DNA from: Chamaea fasciata
Lineage: Eukaryota; Chordata; Aves; Passeriformes; Sylviidae
Assembly (NCBI GenBank): GCA_029207755.1
Contig: JARCOQ010000235.1
Span: forward strand, 1 to 64,000
Direction: 5' to 3'
Length of the DNA stretch: 64,000 nt
A model generated the notes under the pieces. That model saw only the letters and a list, made by a program, of their open reading frames with translations. It was not told the DNA's origin and made no database searches. A program made the translations under genes and the position numbers. Below, piece by piece: positions 34,901 through 46,352 of this stretch (position 1 is the first letter of the stretch; each line of letters starts with the position of its first letter).

Positions 34901-34973
34901 GGACCGTTTGAGAATCGAACTCAGCACCTTGGCATTACCCGGACTCTGCTCCAAGCAGCTGAACCAATCTCTG
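34901..34973 (-). tRNA. Degenerate isoleucine-type tRNA (pseudogene)
   Basis: The minus strand has a perfect A box (TGGTTCAGCTG) and a B box (GAGTTCGATTCTC) at tRNA spacing. The D stem GTTC/GAGC pairs. The stretch GGTAATGCCAAGGTG resembles the anticodon-to-variable region of tRNA-Ile. The acceptor ends (CAGAGAT and ACGGTCC) do not pair, the anticodon stem is broken and the base before the anticodon is G instead of the invariant U, so it is not functional. Alternative: the head of a tRNA-derived SINE, but no SINE body is recognised. Confidence 0.5.
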
Positions 34974-35156
34974 CATTATGGGGATGGACCTCCATAGGAT
35001 GGCAACGCTTGGCCCCACTAAGGTAAGTGCAGTGCCGCCTTCTCTGCCAAAGCTGCTTCACACACCAGCCCCTGGAATGGCTCGAGGGCAGAAGTGGCTG
35101 GCAGCTCACGACAGCACAAAGCTCTTCCAGTGACGCTGATTTCCTGTCCTTTCCAG

Positions 35157-35308
35157 GATTTACCCAGCAGCTGCCGTAAAAGTACTCACACAAAGTCTCT
35201 TTCCGGGCGGAAAGGAGCAGGACGAGTCCTGAGGCTTCCCTTCTTCCACGGCCAAAGCTCTGCAGAGAGGCAGGGCCGGTCCCACCCGCACAGGGGCGTT
35301 TCCTGCAG
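35157..35308 (+). other. Candidate coding exon, unknown gene
   Basis: Flanked by TTTCCTGTCCTTTCCAG and GTTTCCTGCAG|GTGAGTG. One frame is open throughout (starts DLPSSCRKSTHTKSLSG, ends SHPHRGVSC). 152 bp. The protein is basic and not recognised. On minus the same stretch is also open, so composition alone could explain it. Confidence 0.35.
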
Positions 35309-35422
35309 GTGAGTGTTGCCGGGCCAAAATGATGGCAGCTGCTGAGGCCGGGGCTGCTTTTCTGGCCGGAGGCCTCGGTGCCCCCCCGTGCCGCCTGCAG
35401 TGTCCCTCGGTGTTTCCTGCAG

Positions 35423-35854
35423 GTGTCCCGGGTGCCCGGAGGCGCAGGGAGGAAGGAGGCCGGCAGCCCCAGCGGGGCCAGCAGCCCTGGGATGATGTGC
35501 AGGGAGGAGCTGTGCCTGCGGGGCCCCGCCCGTGGCAGCGGCGGCCAAACGCAGGGCCCGGGGCCGGGCTCGGGGCTGGCACGGACACGGCCCCGGGGCT
35601 GCCGCGGCTCCTCGGCCAGGGGCTGCTCCCGCCTGGCACGGGGAGATGCTGCAGCCCGGACAGAGGCACCCACAGCCCAAGAGCTCCCCAGGGAACAGCT
35701 GGCATTGCCTGGGAACGGCGGCTCGGGCTGTCTGCAGAGGGGCTCAGACAGCAATTCCCACCTCCCGGAGCTCCCACACAGTTGCCAGGGATGTCCTGGC
35801 CACCCCAAATCCCCTCCCTTTCAGCCTGAGGACATCACCCGTCGGCAGCATTAA
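35423..35854 (+). other. Candidate terminal exon, unknown gene
   Basis: Follows GTGTTTCCTGCAG. One frame is open from VSRVPGGAGRKEAG to PEDITRRQH and a TAA at 35,852, with an ATTAAA a few bases earlier. GC-rich, low complexity. In the frame continuing from the 35,157 exon it could form a two-exon 3' end. Not recognised. Confidence 0.3.
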
Positions 35855-36792
35855 AGCCAAGGCGCTCCTCCCTCACAGAAATTAAATCCAGAGCAACGGC
35901 CCTCGGAGATGCCTCAAAATCAAAGGTTTGAGTGGGATGGAGTTTCGTTTGGATGAAGTCTGGACTTTTCCAGGGAGCCGGCCGGAGTGCAGAAGTGATG
36001 GAAAGCTTTTGCAGGTGGGTCCCACTGGAGGTGTGCTGAAGGCAGGGATGGGCGTCCCTTGCCTGAGGGAAAGGCACTTGCAGAGGCCACTGCTGGGGCT
36101 CGGAAAGGAGCTGAGCTCCTGCAGGGAGCTGTGTCCTCCCGAGGGCACAGGGGCTGCCTCAGCACAGGCCGGCCAGTGCCTTCTCCTGCTCTGAAACATC
36201 ACCTGGAGCCCGAGCTCAGGGGGGTGGCTGAATTCCAGGGAAATCTGACAGGTGACCCCCAGGGGGTGAGGGTTATAATTAACCAAATCTATGGAATAGA
36301 AACCTATCCTGTCCCCATCCTGCTGAGCTTCCTTGGAAGCTCTGCTGGTTCCTGACACGTCTGGCATTCAAGCAGCAGCTCTGCGTGGGAATATCCGTGC
36401 TCCGTGAGGCACTGTGAGGTTATTGCAGCGGGAACTGAGCAGGGAATTCGGGGCCGTGGGTATAATTCATCTAAACTAGCAAAGGTGACAGTGAACCCCA
36501 AATCTGGGCACCACACAGAGAACAATCTTTGTGCTGCCCTGTCAGCTCAAGCCCCTGGGCTGGGAAGTTTTGGGAGTCAAACATATGGAATGATAGAAGT
36601 CACAGCAACTGGTGTCACCCCGAGGGACAGTCCAAGTCCCAGACAATTCCTCTGCAGTCCCCTGGGGGGGAAAACACCCTCTGTCTGCCAGGAGCCCTGA
36701 CTCTGTTTCTCCTATCAGCTGTGTTGGGCTTTAAGAACTTGAAATAACTTTGAAGCCAAAGAAATCACCTTTTCCTTCTGGTTTGATTGTGT
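35855..36792. other. No gene seen
   Basis: Single-copy-looking sequence with balanced base content. Short open frames on both strands, none with convincing splice borders or recognisable motifs. Confidence 0.4.
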
Positions 36793-36833
36793 TTTTTTTG
36801 TTGTTTTTTTTTTTTTTTTTTTTTTTCTTTCAG
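36790..36833 (+). repeat. Poly-T tract ending in a splice acceptor
   Basis: Over 30 T residues with a few G interruptions end in TTTCTTTCAG, which would be an exceptionally strong polypyrimidine tract and acceptor (exon from 36,834 beginning ATGCTGGACTTGCTTC). It could equally be the reverse-orientation tail of a retroelement; no body is recognised. Confidence 0.5.
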
Positions 36834-37177
36834 ATGCTGGACTTGCTTCTGTGGATGTGTGCTGAGCTCTGGCTGCAGGGGACTGTCAGGCCTGAATGGC
36901 TGTGAGTTTGTGTTCTTCTCGCTGGGGAAGCAGAAATAATTATTAATTAGACTGCAGAAATGTTTTCAGAAACCTTTCCCCTTTCCTGCCCTTTGCTGGT
37001 GGATCTTCTCTTTCTGCCTTTGACTTTACAAAGCTGTTCCCTGATGTCAATTCCCCTGCCTGAATTCCTTGCAGCTCCTAGCTGGGAAAAACTGGGATGA
37101 TGTCCTAGGGATGTTCTTAGGGGAGGACAGAGGTGAGATTTTTGCCTGTATTTTTCTAATATTTTCTAAAATTTCAG

Positions 37178-37305
37178 GGAGCTGCTCCTGCTCCTGCCCC
37201 TAATCCTGCTGCTGCTGCACAAGTGGAGCCTTGTCAGCGAAGACCTGCATCTGCAGGAGGCCCCGCAGGCCCTGGCTGGGAAGTGCCAAAACAAAGAAGT
37301 GATCA
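37178..37305 (+). pseudogene. URB1: URB1-like exon f, partial second copy
   Basis: After AAAATTTCAG comes a short leucine run, then LLLHKWSLVSEDLHLQEAP and QALAGKCQNKEVIS with the same AGTGATCA|GTAAGTG donor as 29,964. Over the last ~105 bp it is nearly identical to 29,870-29,964, but it lacks the upstream half of the exon and has a much shorter leucine tract. It is open across its length. Confidence 0.8.
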
Positions 37306-37454
37306 GTAAGTGCTGAACTGCTTCCAGGAGGGCGTATTTTGTTGCAGCCGTTACAGACCAACCGTGTGGTGCTGGTGACTTTGTGTGAGTTGCTTTATTA
37401 AAGCCAATCGTTGGTAAGGGTTTTGAGCCTGCCTTGGAGAGCACTTGGAGCTCT
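37306..37454 (+). repeat. Duplicate of URB1-like intron, with internal deletion
   Basis: 37,306-37,361 matches 29,965-30,023 (GCTTCCAGGAGGGCGTATTT, GCAGCCGTTACAGACCAAC), then jumps to sequence matching 30,692-30,785 (CGTGTGGTG, TTTATTAAAGCCAATCGTTG). About 670 bp present at 30 kb is missing here. The minisatellite begins right after. Confidence 0.8.
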
Positions 37455-38599
37455 TGGTGCTCTGGCTTTCCCCTAGGTGGCCCTGGGGGCGCCCTGGCTG
37501 TCCCCTAGGTGTCCCTGGGGTTGCCCTGGCTGTCCCCTAGGTGTCCCTGGAGTGCCCTGGCTGTCCCCTAGGTGTCCCTTGGGGTCCACGGGCTGTCCAC
37601 TAGGTGTCCCTTGGGGGGACCTGACTGTCCCTGGGATGCCCTGGCTGTCCCCTAGGTGTCCCTGGGGGTGCCCTGGCTGTCCCCTAGTTGTCCCTGGGGT
37701 GCCCTGGCTGTCTCTTAGGTGTCCCTGGGGGTGCCCTGGCTGTCCCCTAGGTGTCCCAGGGCTGCCCTGGCTATCTTTTAGGTCTCCCTGGGGGTGCCCT
37801 GACTGTCCCCTAGGGGTACCTTGTCTGTCCCTGGGGGGGCCCTGGCTGTCTTCCTAGGTGTCCCTGGGGGTGCCCTGGCTGGCCCCTAGGGGTCCCTGGG
37901 GGTACCCTGGCTGTCCCCTATGTGTCCCTGGGGGTGCCCTGGCTGGCCCCTAGGTGTCCCTGGAGGTGCCCTGGCTGTCCCCTTGGTGTCCCTGGGGGTG
38001 CCCTTGCTGTCCCATAGGTGTCCCTGAAGGTGCCCTGGCTGTCCCCTTGGTGTCCCTGGGGGTGCCCTGGGTGTCCCTGGGGTGCTCTGGCTGTCCCTTA
38101 GATGTCCCTGGGGGTGCCCTGGCTCTCCTTGGGGTGCCCTGGCTGTCCCTTATGTGTCCCTGGGGGTGCCCAGGGTGTCCCTGGGGTGCCTTGCTGTCCC
38201 CTAGGTGTCCCTGGGGGTGCCCTGCCTGTCCCCTGGGTGTCCCTTGGGGTGCCCAGGGTGTCCCTGGGGTGCCTTGCTGTCCCCTAGGTGTCCCTGGGGG
38301 TGCCCTGGCTGTCCCTGGGGTACCCAGGCTTTCCTTTAGGTGTCCGTAGGGGTGCCCTGGCTTTCCCGTAGTTGTCCCTGGGGTGCCCTGGCTGTCCCTT
38401 TGGTGTCCCTGGAGGTGCCCTTGCTGTCCCTTGGGGGGCCCTGGCTGTCCCTGAGGGGGCCCTGGCTGTCCCCTAGGTGTCCCTGGGGTTCCCTGGCTGT
38501 CCCTGGGGTGCCCAGGCTTTCCTATAGGTGTCCCTGGGGGTGCCCTGGCTGTTCCTTAGGCGTCCCTGGGGGTGCCCTGGCTGTCCCCTAGGTGTCCCT
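37455..38599 (+). repeat. ~32-bp minisatellite, array 1
   Basis: Unit consensus GTGCCCTGGCTGTCCCCTAG plus GTGTCCCTGGGG, with many single-base variants and length changes. It gives long open frames of the CPLGVPGGALAVP type that are composition artefacts. Confidence 0.95.
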
Positions 38600-39831
38600 G
38601 CCTCGCTCGTATCCTCGACTCCGCCTCCGGCGCCATGGTGACACCCCTCCCAGTCTGGACCAGTGTGGCCACACCCCCTCCCCTGGGGCCATTAGACCCA
38701 TCCCAGTATAGACCAGTAAGGCACCGTGTGCCCACCACGGACCCCCACACGCCTGCCAGTTCGTCCCAGTCCACTCCCCGTCCATCCCAGTTCTCTCTGA
38801 TCACCCTCCCAGTGCTCCCAGTCCATCCCAGTCCCGCAGGTGCTGGTGCTTGTGGCTTGATCAGCTGGTGCCTGTCCGCAACGTGGAGCGGGTCAAATGA
38901 GGCCTCAGGGGGAGGGAGGGGCGGATTTTGGGGGGTCCTGGGGGTCCCGAGTTGTCCTGGAGGGGTTTGGGGGGTCTGCGGGGAGTCTCAAGGGGCTGCT
39001 GTGGGTGTTTTTGGGGGGGCTTCGGGAGGTTTGGGCGGCCCATTTGCGGCATCAAAGGAACCTGAGGAGGGTTTTGCGGGCTCCTGGAGGTCGGGGGGGC
39101 CCTGGGGGTGGTTTGGGGGGCACTGGGGGGTTCCAGCCCGTGACCCCCCCCCGTTTTTGACCCCCCCCCCCCCCGAGCTGTTTCGGTCTCATCGACGCCC
39201 TCCTGAAGCCCAAGGGGGGGTGGGCGCTGGGCCCCCCCTGCTGCCCCCTCCCCCTGCCACCCCCACGACGCCCTGCAGGTGAGGGACCCCCAAAAACCCC
39301 TCCCCATGAACCCCAAATCCACCCCTGGGACCCCCCAAAACCTCCCCAGGACCCCAGATCCACCCCGGGACCCCCAAATCCATCCCTTGGACCCCCAAAA
39401 ACCCCCAAATCCATCCCTGGGACCCCCCAAAACCTCCCTCCAAACCCCAAATTCACCCCTCGGACCTCCAGAATCCCTCCACAGAACCCCTCAGGGGTGG
39501 TTCCCCACGAAAAAGTGCGGGAAACGTGAGGGGAGAAAAAGGGCGGGAAATGTGAGGGGAGAAAAAGGGCGGGAAACGTGAGGGGAGAAAAAGGGCGGGA
39601 TCAAGTGGAGGGGATCAATGGAATTTTGGGGGGGGTCAGCGACGCTGAGGAAGGATCAATGGAATATTGGGGGGGCATCAATGACATTGGGGGGGTCAGT
39701 GACACTCGGGTGGGGATCAATGATGCTGTGGGGGGGTCGATATCAGCTCGGGGGGCGGCCATGGGTTTTTGGGGGGCCGCAACGCAGGCGGCCGTGCTGG
39801 GTTTGGAGCGGGGGGGCCCCTTCAACCTCTG
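38600..39831 (+). repeat. Complex block 1 between minisatellite arrays
   Basis: About 1.23 kb. In order: CCTCGCTCGTATCCTCGACT; a CCCAGTCCATCCCAGT-like part; CGCAG|GTGCTGGTGCTTGTGG; a G-rich part; poly-C; an exon-like piece ending CCCTGCAG|GTGAGGG (GT at 39,279); a C-rich ACCCCAAATCCA-type minisatellite; three ~29-bp GGGAAACGTGAGGGGAGAAA repeats; a GATCAATG/GGGGGGGTCA minisatellite; and CGCAACGCAGGCGGCCGTGC. Repeated at 41,938, 45,005 and 48,868. Confidence 0.9.
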
Positions 39832-41937
39832 GGGGGGCCCTGGCTGTCCCCTAGGTGTCCCTGGGGGTGCCCTGGCTGTCCCTGGGGGTCCCTGGCTGTC
39901 CCCTAGGTGTCCCTGGGGTGCCCTGGCTTTCCCTGGGGTGCCCTGGCTGTCCCCTAGGTGTCCTTGGGGTACCTTGCTGTCCCCAAGGCGTCCCTGGGGT
40001 GCCCTGGCTGTACCCTAGGTGTCCCTGGGGGTGCCCTGGCTGTCCCATAGGTGTCCCTAGGGGTGCCTTGTCTGTCCCTGGGGGGGCCCTGGGGGTACCC
40101 TGGTGTCCCTGGGAGGGCCCTGGCTGTCCCCTAAGTGTCCCTGGGGGTGCTCTGGTGTCCCTGGGGATGCCCTGGCTGTCCCTTAGGTCTCCCTGGGGGT
40201 GCCCTGGCTGTCCCTTGGGGTGCCCTGGCTGTCCCCTAGGCGTCCCTGGGGTGCCGTGGCTGTCCCCTTGGTGTCCCTGGAGGTGACCTGCCTGTCCCCT
40301 AGGTGTCCCTGGAGGTGCCCTGGCTGTCCCCTTGGTGTCCCTGGGGGTGCCCTGGCTGTCCCATAGGTGTCCCTGGAGGTGCCCTTGCTGTCCCCTAGGT
40401 GTCCCCGGGGATGCCCTGGCTATCCCTGGGGGGGCCCTGGCTGTCCCTGGGGTGCCCTAGCTGTCCCTTAGATGTCCCTGGGGGTGCCCTGGCTCTCCTT
40501 GAGGTGCCCTGGCTGTCCCTTATGTGTCCCTGGGGGTGCCCTGCCTGTCCCCTAGGTGTCCCTGGGGTTGCCTTGGCTGTCCCCTAGGTGTCCCTGGGTG
40601 TGCCCTGGTGTCCCTGGGGTGCCCTGCCTGTCCCCGAGGTGTCCCTGGGGGTGCCCTGGCTGTCCTTGGGGTGCCCTGCCTGTCCCCTAGGTGTCCCTGG
40701 AGTGCCCTGACTGTCCCCTAGGTGTCCCTGGGGGTTCCCTGGCTGTCCTCTAGTTGTCCCTGGGGGAGCCCTGGCTGTCCCTAGGGTGCCCTGCCTGTCC
40801 CCTAGGTGTCCCTGGGAGTGCCCTGGCTGTCCCCTAGGTGTCCCTGGGGGTCCCAGGCTGTCCCCTAGTTGTCCCTGGGGGAGCCCTGGCTGTCCCAAGG
40901 TTGCCCTGCCTGTCCCCTAGGTGTCCCTGGGAGTGCCCTGGCTGTCCCCTAGGTGTCCCTGGGGTCCCCTGGGTGTCCCCGGGGGTGCCCTGGCTGTTCC
41001 TGGGGTGCCCTGGCTGTCCCCTAGGTGTCCCTGGTGGTGCCCTGGCTGTCCCTGGGGATCCCTGGCTGTCCCCTAGGCGTGCCTGCGGGTGACCTGGCTG
41101 TCCCCTAGGTGTCCCTGGGGGTGCCCTGGCTGTCCCCTTGGTGTCCCTGGGGTGCCCTGCCTTTCCCTGGGGTGACCTGGCTGTCCCCTAGGTGTCCCTG
41201 TCAGGGCCCTGGCTGTCCCTTATGTGTCCCTAGGGGTACCTTGTCTGTCCCTGTGGGGGCCCTGGCTGTCCCGTAGTTGTCCCTGGGGTGCCCTGGCTGT
41301 CCCTTAGGTGTCCCTGGAGGTGCCCTTGCTGTCCATTGGGGGGCCCTGGCTGTCCCTTAGGTGTCCCTGGGGGTGCCCTGGCTATCTGTGGGGTGCCGTG
41401 GCTGCCTCTGGGGTGCCCTTGATGTCCCCTAGGTGTCCCTGGGGTGCCCTGGGTGTCCCTGTGGGTGCCCTGGCTGTCCCCTAGGTGTCCCTGGGGTGCC
41501 CTGGCTGTCCCTTAGGTGTCCCTGGAGGTGCCCTTGCTGTCCATTGGGGGGCCCTGGCTGTCCCTGTGGGGCCCTGGCTGTCCCTTAGGTGTCCCTGGGG
41601 GTGCCCTGGCTATCTGTGGGGTGCCGTGGCTGCCTCTGGGGTGCCCTTGATGTCCCCTAGGTGTCCCTGGGGTGCCCTGGGTGTCCCTGTGGGTGCCCTG
41701 GTTGTCCCCTAGGTGTCCCTGGGGTGCCCTGGCTGTCCCTGGGGTGCCCTGGCTTTCCTTGAGGTGTCCCTGGGGGTGCCCTGGCTGTTCCTTAGGCGTC
41801 CCTGGGGGTGCCCTGGCTATCTGTGGGGTGCCGTGGCTGCCTCTGGGGTGCCCTTGATGTCCCCTAGGTGTCCCTGGGGTGCCCTGGCTGTCCATTAGGT
41901 GTCTCTGGGGTGCCCTGGCTGTCCCCTAGGTGTCCCT
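39832..41937 (+). repeat. ~32-bp minisatellite, array 2
   Basis: Same unit as array 1. An internal ~240-bp duplication is visible: CTATCTGTGGGGTGCCGTGG recurs at about 41,382, 41,609 and 41,817. Confidence 0.95.
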
Positions 41938-43222
41938 GCCTCGCTCGTATCCTCGACTCCGCCTCCGGCGCCACGGTGACACCCCTCCCAGTCTGGACCA
42001 GTGTGGCCACACCCCCTCCCCTGGGGCCATTAGACCCATCCCAGTACAGACCAGTTAGGCACCGTGTGCCCACCACGGACCCCCACACGCCTGCCAGTTC
42101 GTCCCAGTCCACTCCCCGTCCATCCCAGTTCCCTCTGATCACCCTCCCAGTGCTCCCAGTCCATCCCAGTCCCGCAGGTGCTGGTGCTTGTGGCTTGATC
42201 AGCTGGTGCCTGTCCGCAACATGGAGCGGGTCAAATGAGGCCTCAGGGGACGGGGGGGGCGGATTTTGGGGGGTCCTGGGGGTCCCGAGTTGTCCTGGAG
42301 GGGTTTGGGGGGTTTTGGGGGGTCTGCGGGGAGTCTCAAGGGGCTGCTGTGGGTGTTTTTGGGGGGGCTTCGGGAGGTTTGGGCGGCCCATTTGAGGCAT
42401 CAAAGGAACCTGAGGAGGGTTTTGCGGGCTCCTGGAGGTCGGGGGGGCCCTGGGGGTGGTTTGGGGGGCACTGGGGGGTTCCAGCCCGTGACCGCCCCCC
42501 GTTTTTGACCCCCCCCGCCCGAGCTGTTTCGGCCTCATCGACGCCCTCCTGAAGCCCAAGGGGGGGTGGGCGCTGGGCCCCCCCCCGCTGCCCCCTCCCC
42601 CTGCCACCCCCGCGATGCCCTGCAGGTGAGGGACCCCCAAAAACCCCTCCCCAGACCCCAAATTCACCCCTGGGACCCCAAAAAACCCCCAAAACCTCTC
42701 CCCGGACCCCAAATTCACCCCTGAGGCGCCATAAAACCCCCAAACCCCTCCCCATGAACCCCAAATCCATCCCTGGGACCCCCCAAAACCTCCCTAGGAC
42801 CCCAGATCTACCCCGGGACCCTCGAATCCATCCCTTGGACCCCCAAAAACCCCAAAATCCATCCCTGGGACCCCCCAAAACCTCCCTCCAAACCCCAAAT
42901 TCACCCCTCGGACCTCCAGAATCCTTCCACAGGACCCCTCAGGGGTCGTTCCCCACGAAAAAGGGCGGGAAACGTGAGGGGAGAAAAAGGGCGGGATCAA
43001 GTGGAGGGGATCAATGGAATTTTGGGGGGGGGTCAGCGACGCTGAGGAAGGATCAATGGAATATTGGGGGGGCATCAATGACATTGGGGGGGTCAGTGAC
43101 ACTCGGGTGGGGATCAATGATGCTGTGGGGGGGTCGATATCAGCTCGGGGGGCGGCCATGGGTTTTTGGGGGGCCGCAACGCAGGCGGCCGTGCTGGGTT
43201 TGGAGCGGGGGGGCCCCTTCAA
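41938..43222 (+). repeat. Complex block 2
   Basis: Same order of elements as block 1, with the donor GCAG|GTGAGGG at 42,626. Only one GGGAAACGTGAGGGG repeat; an extra ~75-bp piece of the C-rich minisatellite is present relative to block 1. Confidence 0.9.
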
Positions 43223-45004
43223 CCCCTGGGGGTACCCTGGCTGTCTCCTAGGTGTCCCTGGGGTGCCCTGGCTTTCCCTGGGGTGCCCTGGCTGTCCCCT
43301 AGGTGTCCTTGGGGTGCCTTGCTGTCCCCAAGGCGTCCCTGGGGTGCCCTGGCTGTCCCCTAGGTGTCACTGGGGGTGCCCTGGCTGTCCCCTAGGTGTC
43401 CCTGGGGTGCCGTGGCTGTCCCCTTGGTGTCCCTGGGGGTGACCTGCCTGTCCCCTAGGTGTCCCTGGAGGTGCCCTGGCTGTCCCCTTGGTGTCCCTGG
43501 GGGTGCCCTGGGTATCCCTGGAGGTGCCCTGGCTGTCCCCTTGGTGTCCCCGGGGATGCCCTGGCTATCCCTGGGGGGGCCCTGGCTGTCCCTGGGGTGC
43601 CCTAGCTGTCCCCTAGGTGTCCCTGGGGGTGCCCTGGCTGTCCCCTTGGTGTCCCTGGGGTACCCTGGCTGTCCCTTAGATGTCCCTGGGGGTGCCCAGG
43701 GTGTCCCTGGGGTGCCCTAGCTGTCCCCTAGGTGTCCCTGGGGGTGCCCTGCCTGTCCCCTAGGTGTCCCTGGGGTTGCCTTGGCTGTCCCCTAGGTGTC
43801 CCTGGGTGTGCCCTGGTGTCCCTGGGGTGCCCTGGCTGTCCCCTAGGTGTCCCTGGGGGTGCCCTGCCTGTCCCCTAGGTGTCCCTGGGGGTGCCCTGGC
43901 TGTCCTTGGGGTGCTCTGGCTGTCCCCTAGGTGTCCCTGGAGTGCCCTGACTGTCCCCTAGGTGTCCCTGGGGGTTCCCTGGCTGTCCCCTAGTTGTCCC
44001 TGGGGGAGCCCTGGCTGTCCCTAGGGTGCCCTGCCTGTCCCCTAGGTGTCCCTGGGGGTCCCTGGCTGTCCCCTAGTTGTCCCTGGGGGAGCCCTGGCTG
44101 TCCCAAGGGTGCCCTGCCTGTCCCCTAGGTGTCCCTGGGAGTGCCCTGGCTGTCCCCTAGGTGTCCCTGGGGTCCCCTGGGTGTCCCCGGGGGTGCCCTG
44201 GCTGTTCCTGGGGTGCCCTGGCTGTCCTTTAGGTGTCCCTTGGGGTACCCTGGCTGTCCCCTAGGTGTCCCAGGGCTGCCCTGGCTGTCTCTTAGGTGTC
44301 CCTGGGGGTGCCCTGGCTGTCCCCTAGGTGTCCCTGGGAATGCGCTGGCTGTCCTTGGGGGCGCCGTGGCTGTCCCCTTGGTGTCCCTGGGGGTTCCCTG
44401 GGTGTCCCTGCGGAGGCCCTGACTGTCCCCTAGGTGTCCCTGTGGGTGCCTTGGCTGTCCCTGGGGTGCCCTGGCTGTCCCCGAACGGTCCCTGGTGGTG
44501 CCCTGGCTGTCCCTGGGGATCCCTGGCTGTCTCCTAGGCGTGCCTGCGGGTGACCTGGCTGTCCCCTAGGTGTCCCTGGGGGTGCCCTGGCTGTCCCCTA
44601 GGTGTCCTTGGGGATGCCCTGGTGTCCCTGGGGGTGCCCTGGGTGTCCCTGTCAGGGCCCTGGCTGTCCCTTATGTGTCCCTAGGGGTACCTTGTCTGTC
44701 CCTGGGGTGCCCTGGCTGTCCCTGGGGTACCCAGGCTTTCGTTTAGGTGTCCCTAGGGGTGCCCTGGCTGTCCCTTAGGTGTCCCTGGAGGTGCCCTTGC
44801 TGTCCATTGGGGGGCCCTGGCTGTCCCTGTGGGGCCCTGGCTGTCTTCTAGGTGTCCCTGGGGGGCCCTGGCTGTCCCCTAGGTGTCCCTGGGGTGCCCT
44901 GGCTGTCCCTGGGGTGCCCTGGCTGTCCATTAGGTGTCCCTGGGGGTGCCCTGGTGTCCCCTAGGTGTCCCTGGGGGTGCCCTGGCTGTCCCCTAGGTGT
45001 CCCT
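43223..45004 (+). repeat. ~32-bp minisatellite, array 3
   Basis: Same unit as array 1. Several runs of units (for example around 43,560-44,250) match array 2 unit by unit, showing the block-plus-array composite was duplicated together. Confidence 0.95.
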
Positions 45005-46352
45005 GCCTCGCTCGTATCCTCGACTCCGCCTCCGGCGCCATGGTGACACCCCTCCCAGTCTGGACCGGTGTGGCCACACCCCCTCCCCTGAGGCCATTAG
45101 ACCCATCCCAGTATAGACCAGTTAGGCACCGTGTGCCCACCACGGACCCCCACACGCCTGCCAGTTCATCCCAGTCCACTCCCCGTCCATCCCAGTTCTC
45201 TCTGATCACCCTCCCAGTGCTCCCAGTCCATCCCAGTCCCGCAGGTGCTGGTGCTTGTGGCTTGATCAGCTGGTGCCTGTCCGCAACGTGGAGCGGGTCA
45301 AATGAGGCCTCAGGGGGACGGGGGGGGTGGATTTTGGGGGGTCCTGGGGGTCCCGAGTTGTCCTGGAGGGGTTTGGGGGGTTTTGGGGGGTCTGCGGGGA
45401 GTCTCAAGGGGCTGCTGTGGGTGTTTTTGGGGGATCTTCGGGAGGTTTGGGCGGCCCATTTGAGGCATCAAAGGAACCTGAGGAGGGTTTTGCGGGCTCC
45501 TGGAGGTCGGGGGGGGCCCTGGGGGTGGTTTGGGGGGCACTGGGGGGTTCCAGCCCGTGACCCCCCCCGTTTTTGACCCCCCCGCCCGAGCTGTTTCGGT
45601 CTCATCGACGCCCTCCTGAAGCCCAAGGGGGGGTGGGCGCTGGGCCCCCCCCGCTGCCCCCTCCCCCTGCCACCCCCGCGACGCCCTGCAGGTGAGGGAC
45701 CCCCAAAAACCCCTCCCCGGACCCCAAATTCACCCCTGGGACCCCAAAAAACCCCCAAAACCTCTCCCCGGACCCCAAATTCAGCCCTGAGGCCTCAAAA
45801 AACCCCCCAAAACCCCTCCCCATGAACCCCAAATCCACCCCTGGGACCCCCCAAAACCTCCCCAGGACCCCAGATCCACCCCGGGACCCCCAAATCCATC
45901 CCTTGGACCCCCAAAAACCCCCAAATCCATCCCTGGGACCCCCCAAAACCTCCCTCCAAACCCCAAATTCACCCCTCGGACCTCCAGAATCCTTCCACAG
46001 GACCCCTCAGGGATCGTTCCCCACGAAAAAGTGCGGGAAACGTGAGGGGAGAAAAAGGGCGGGAAACGTGAGGGGAGAAAAAGGGCGGGAAACGTGAGGG
46101 GAGAAAAAGGGCGGGATCAAGTGGAGGGGATCAATGGAATTTTGGGGGGGGTCAGCGACGCTGAGGAAGGATCAATGGAATATTGGGGGGGCATCAATGA
46201 CATTGGGGGGGTCAGTGACACTCGGGTGGGGATCAATGATGCTGTGGGGGGGTCGATATCAGCTCGGGGGGAGGCCATGGGTTTTTGGGGGGCCGCAACG
46301 CAGGCGGCCGTGCTGGGTTTGGAGCGGGGGGGCCCCTTCAACCTCTGGAGGG
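45005..46352 (+). repeat. Complex block 3
   Basis: Same order of elements, donor GCAG|GTGAGGG at 45,692, three GGGAAACGTGAGGGG repeats as in block 1 and the longer C-rich minisatellite as in block 2. Confidence 0.9.

Noticed and set aside
36400..36750. Open frames of about 70-100 codons around 36.4-36.75 kb
   Set aside because: No splice borders, no recognised motif, overlapping frames open on both strands.
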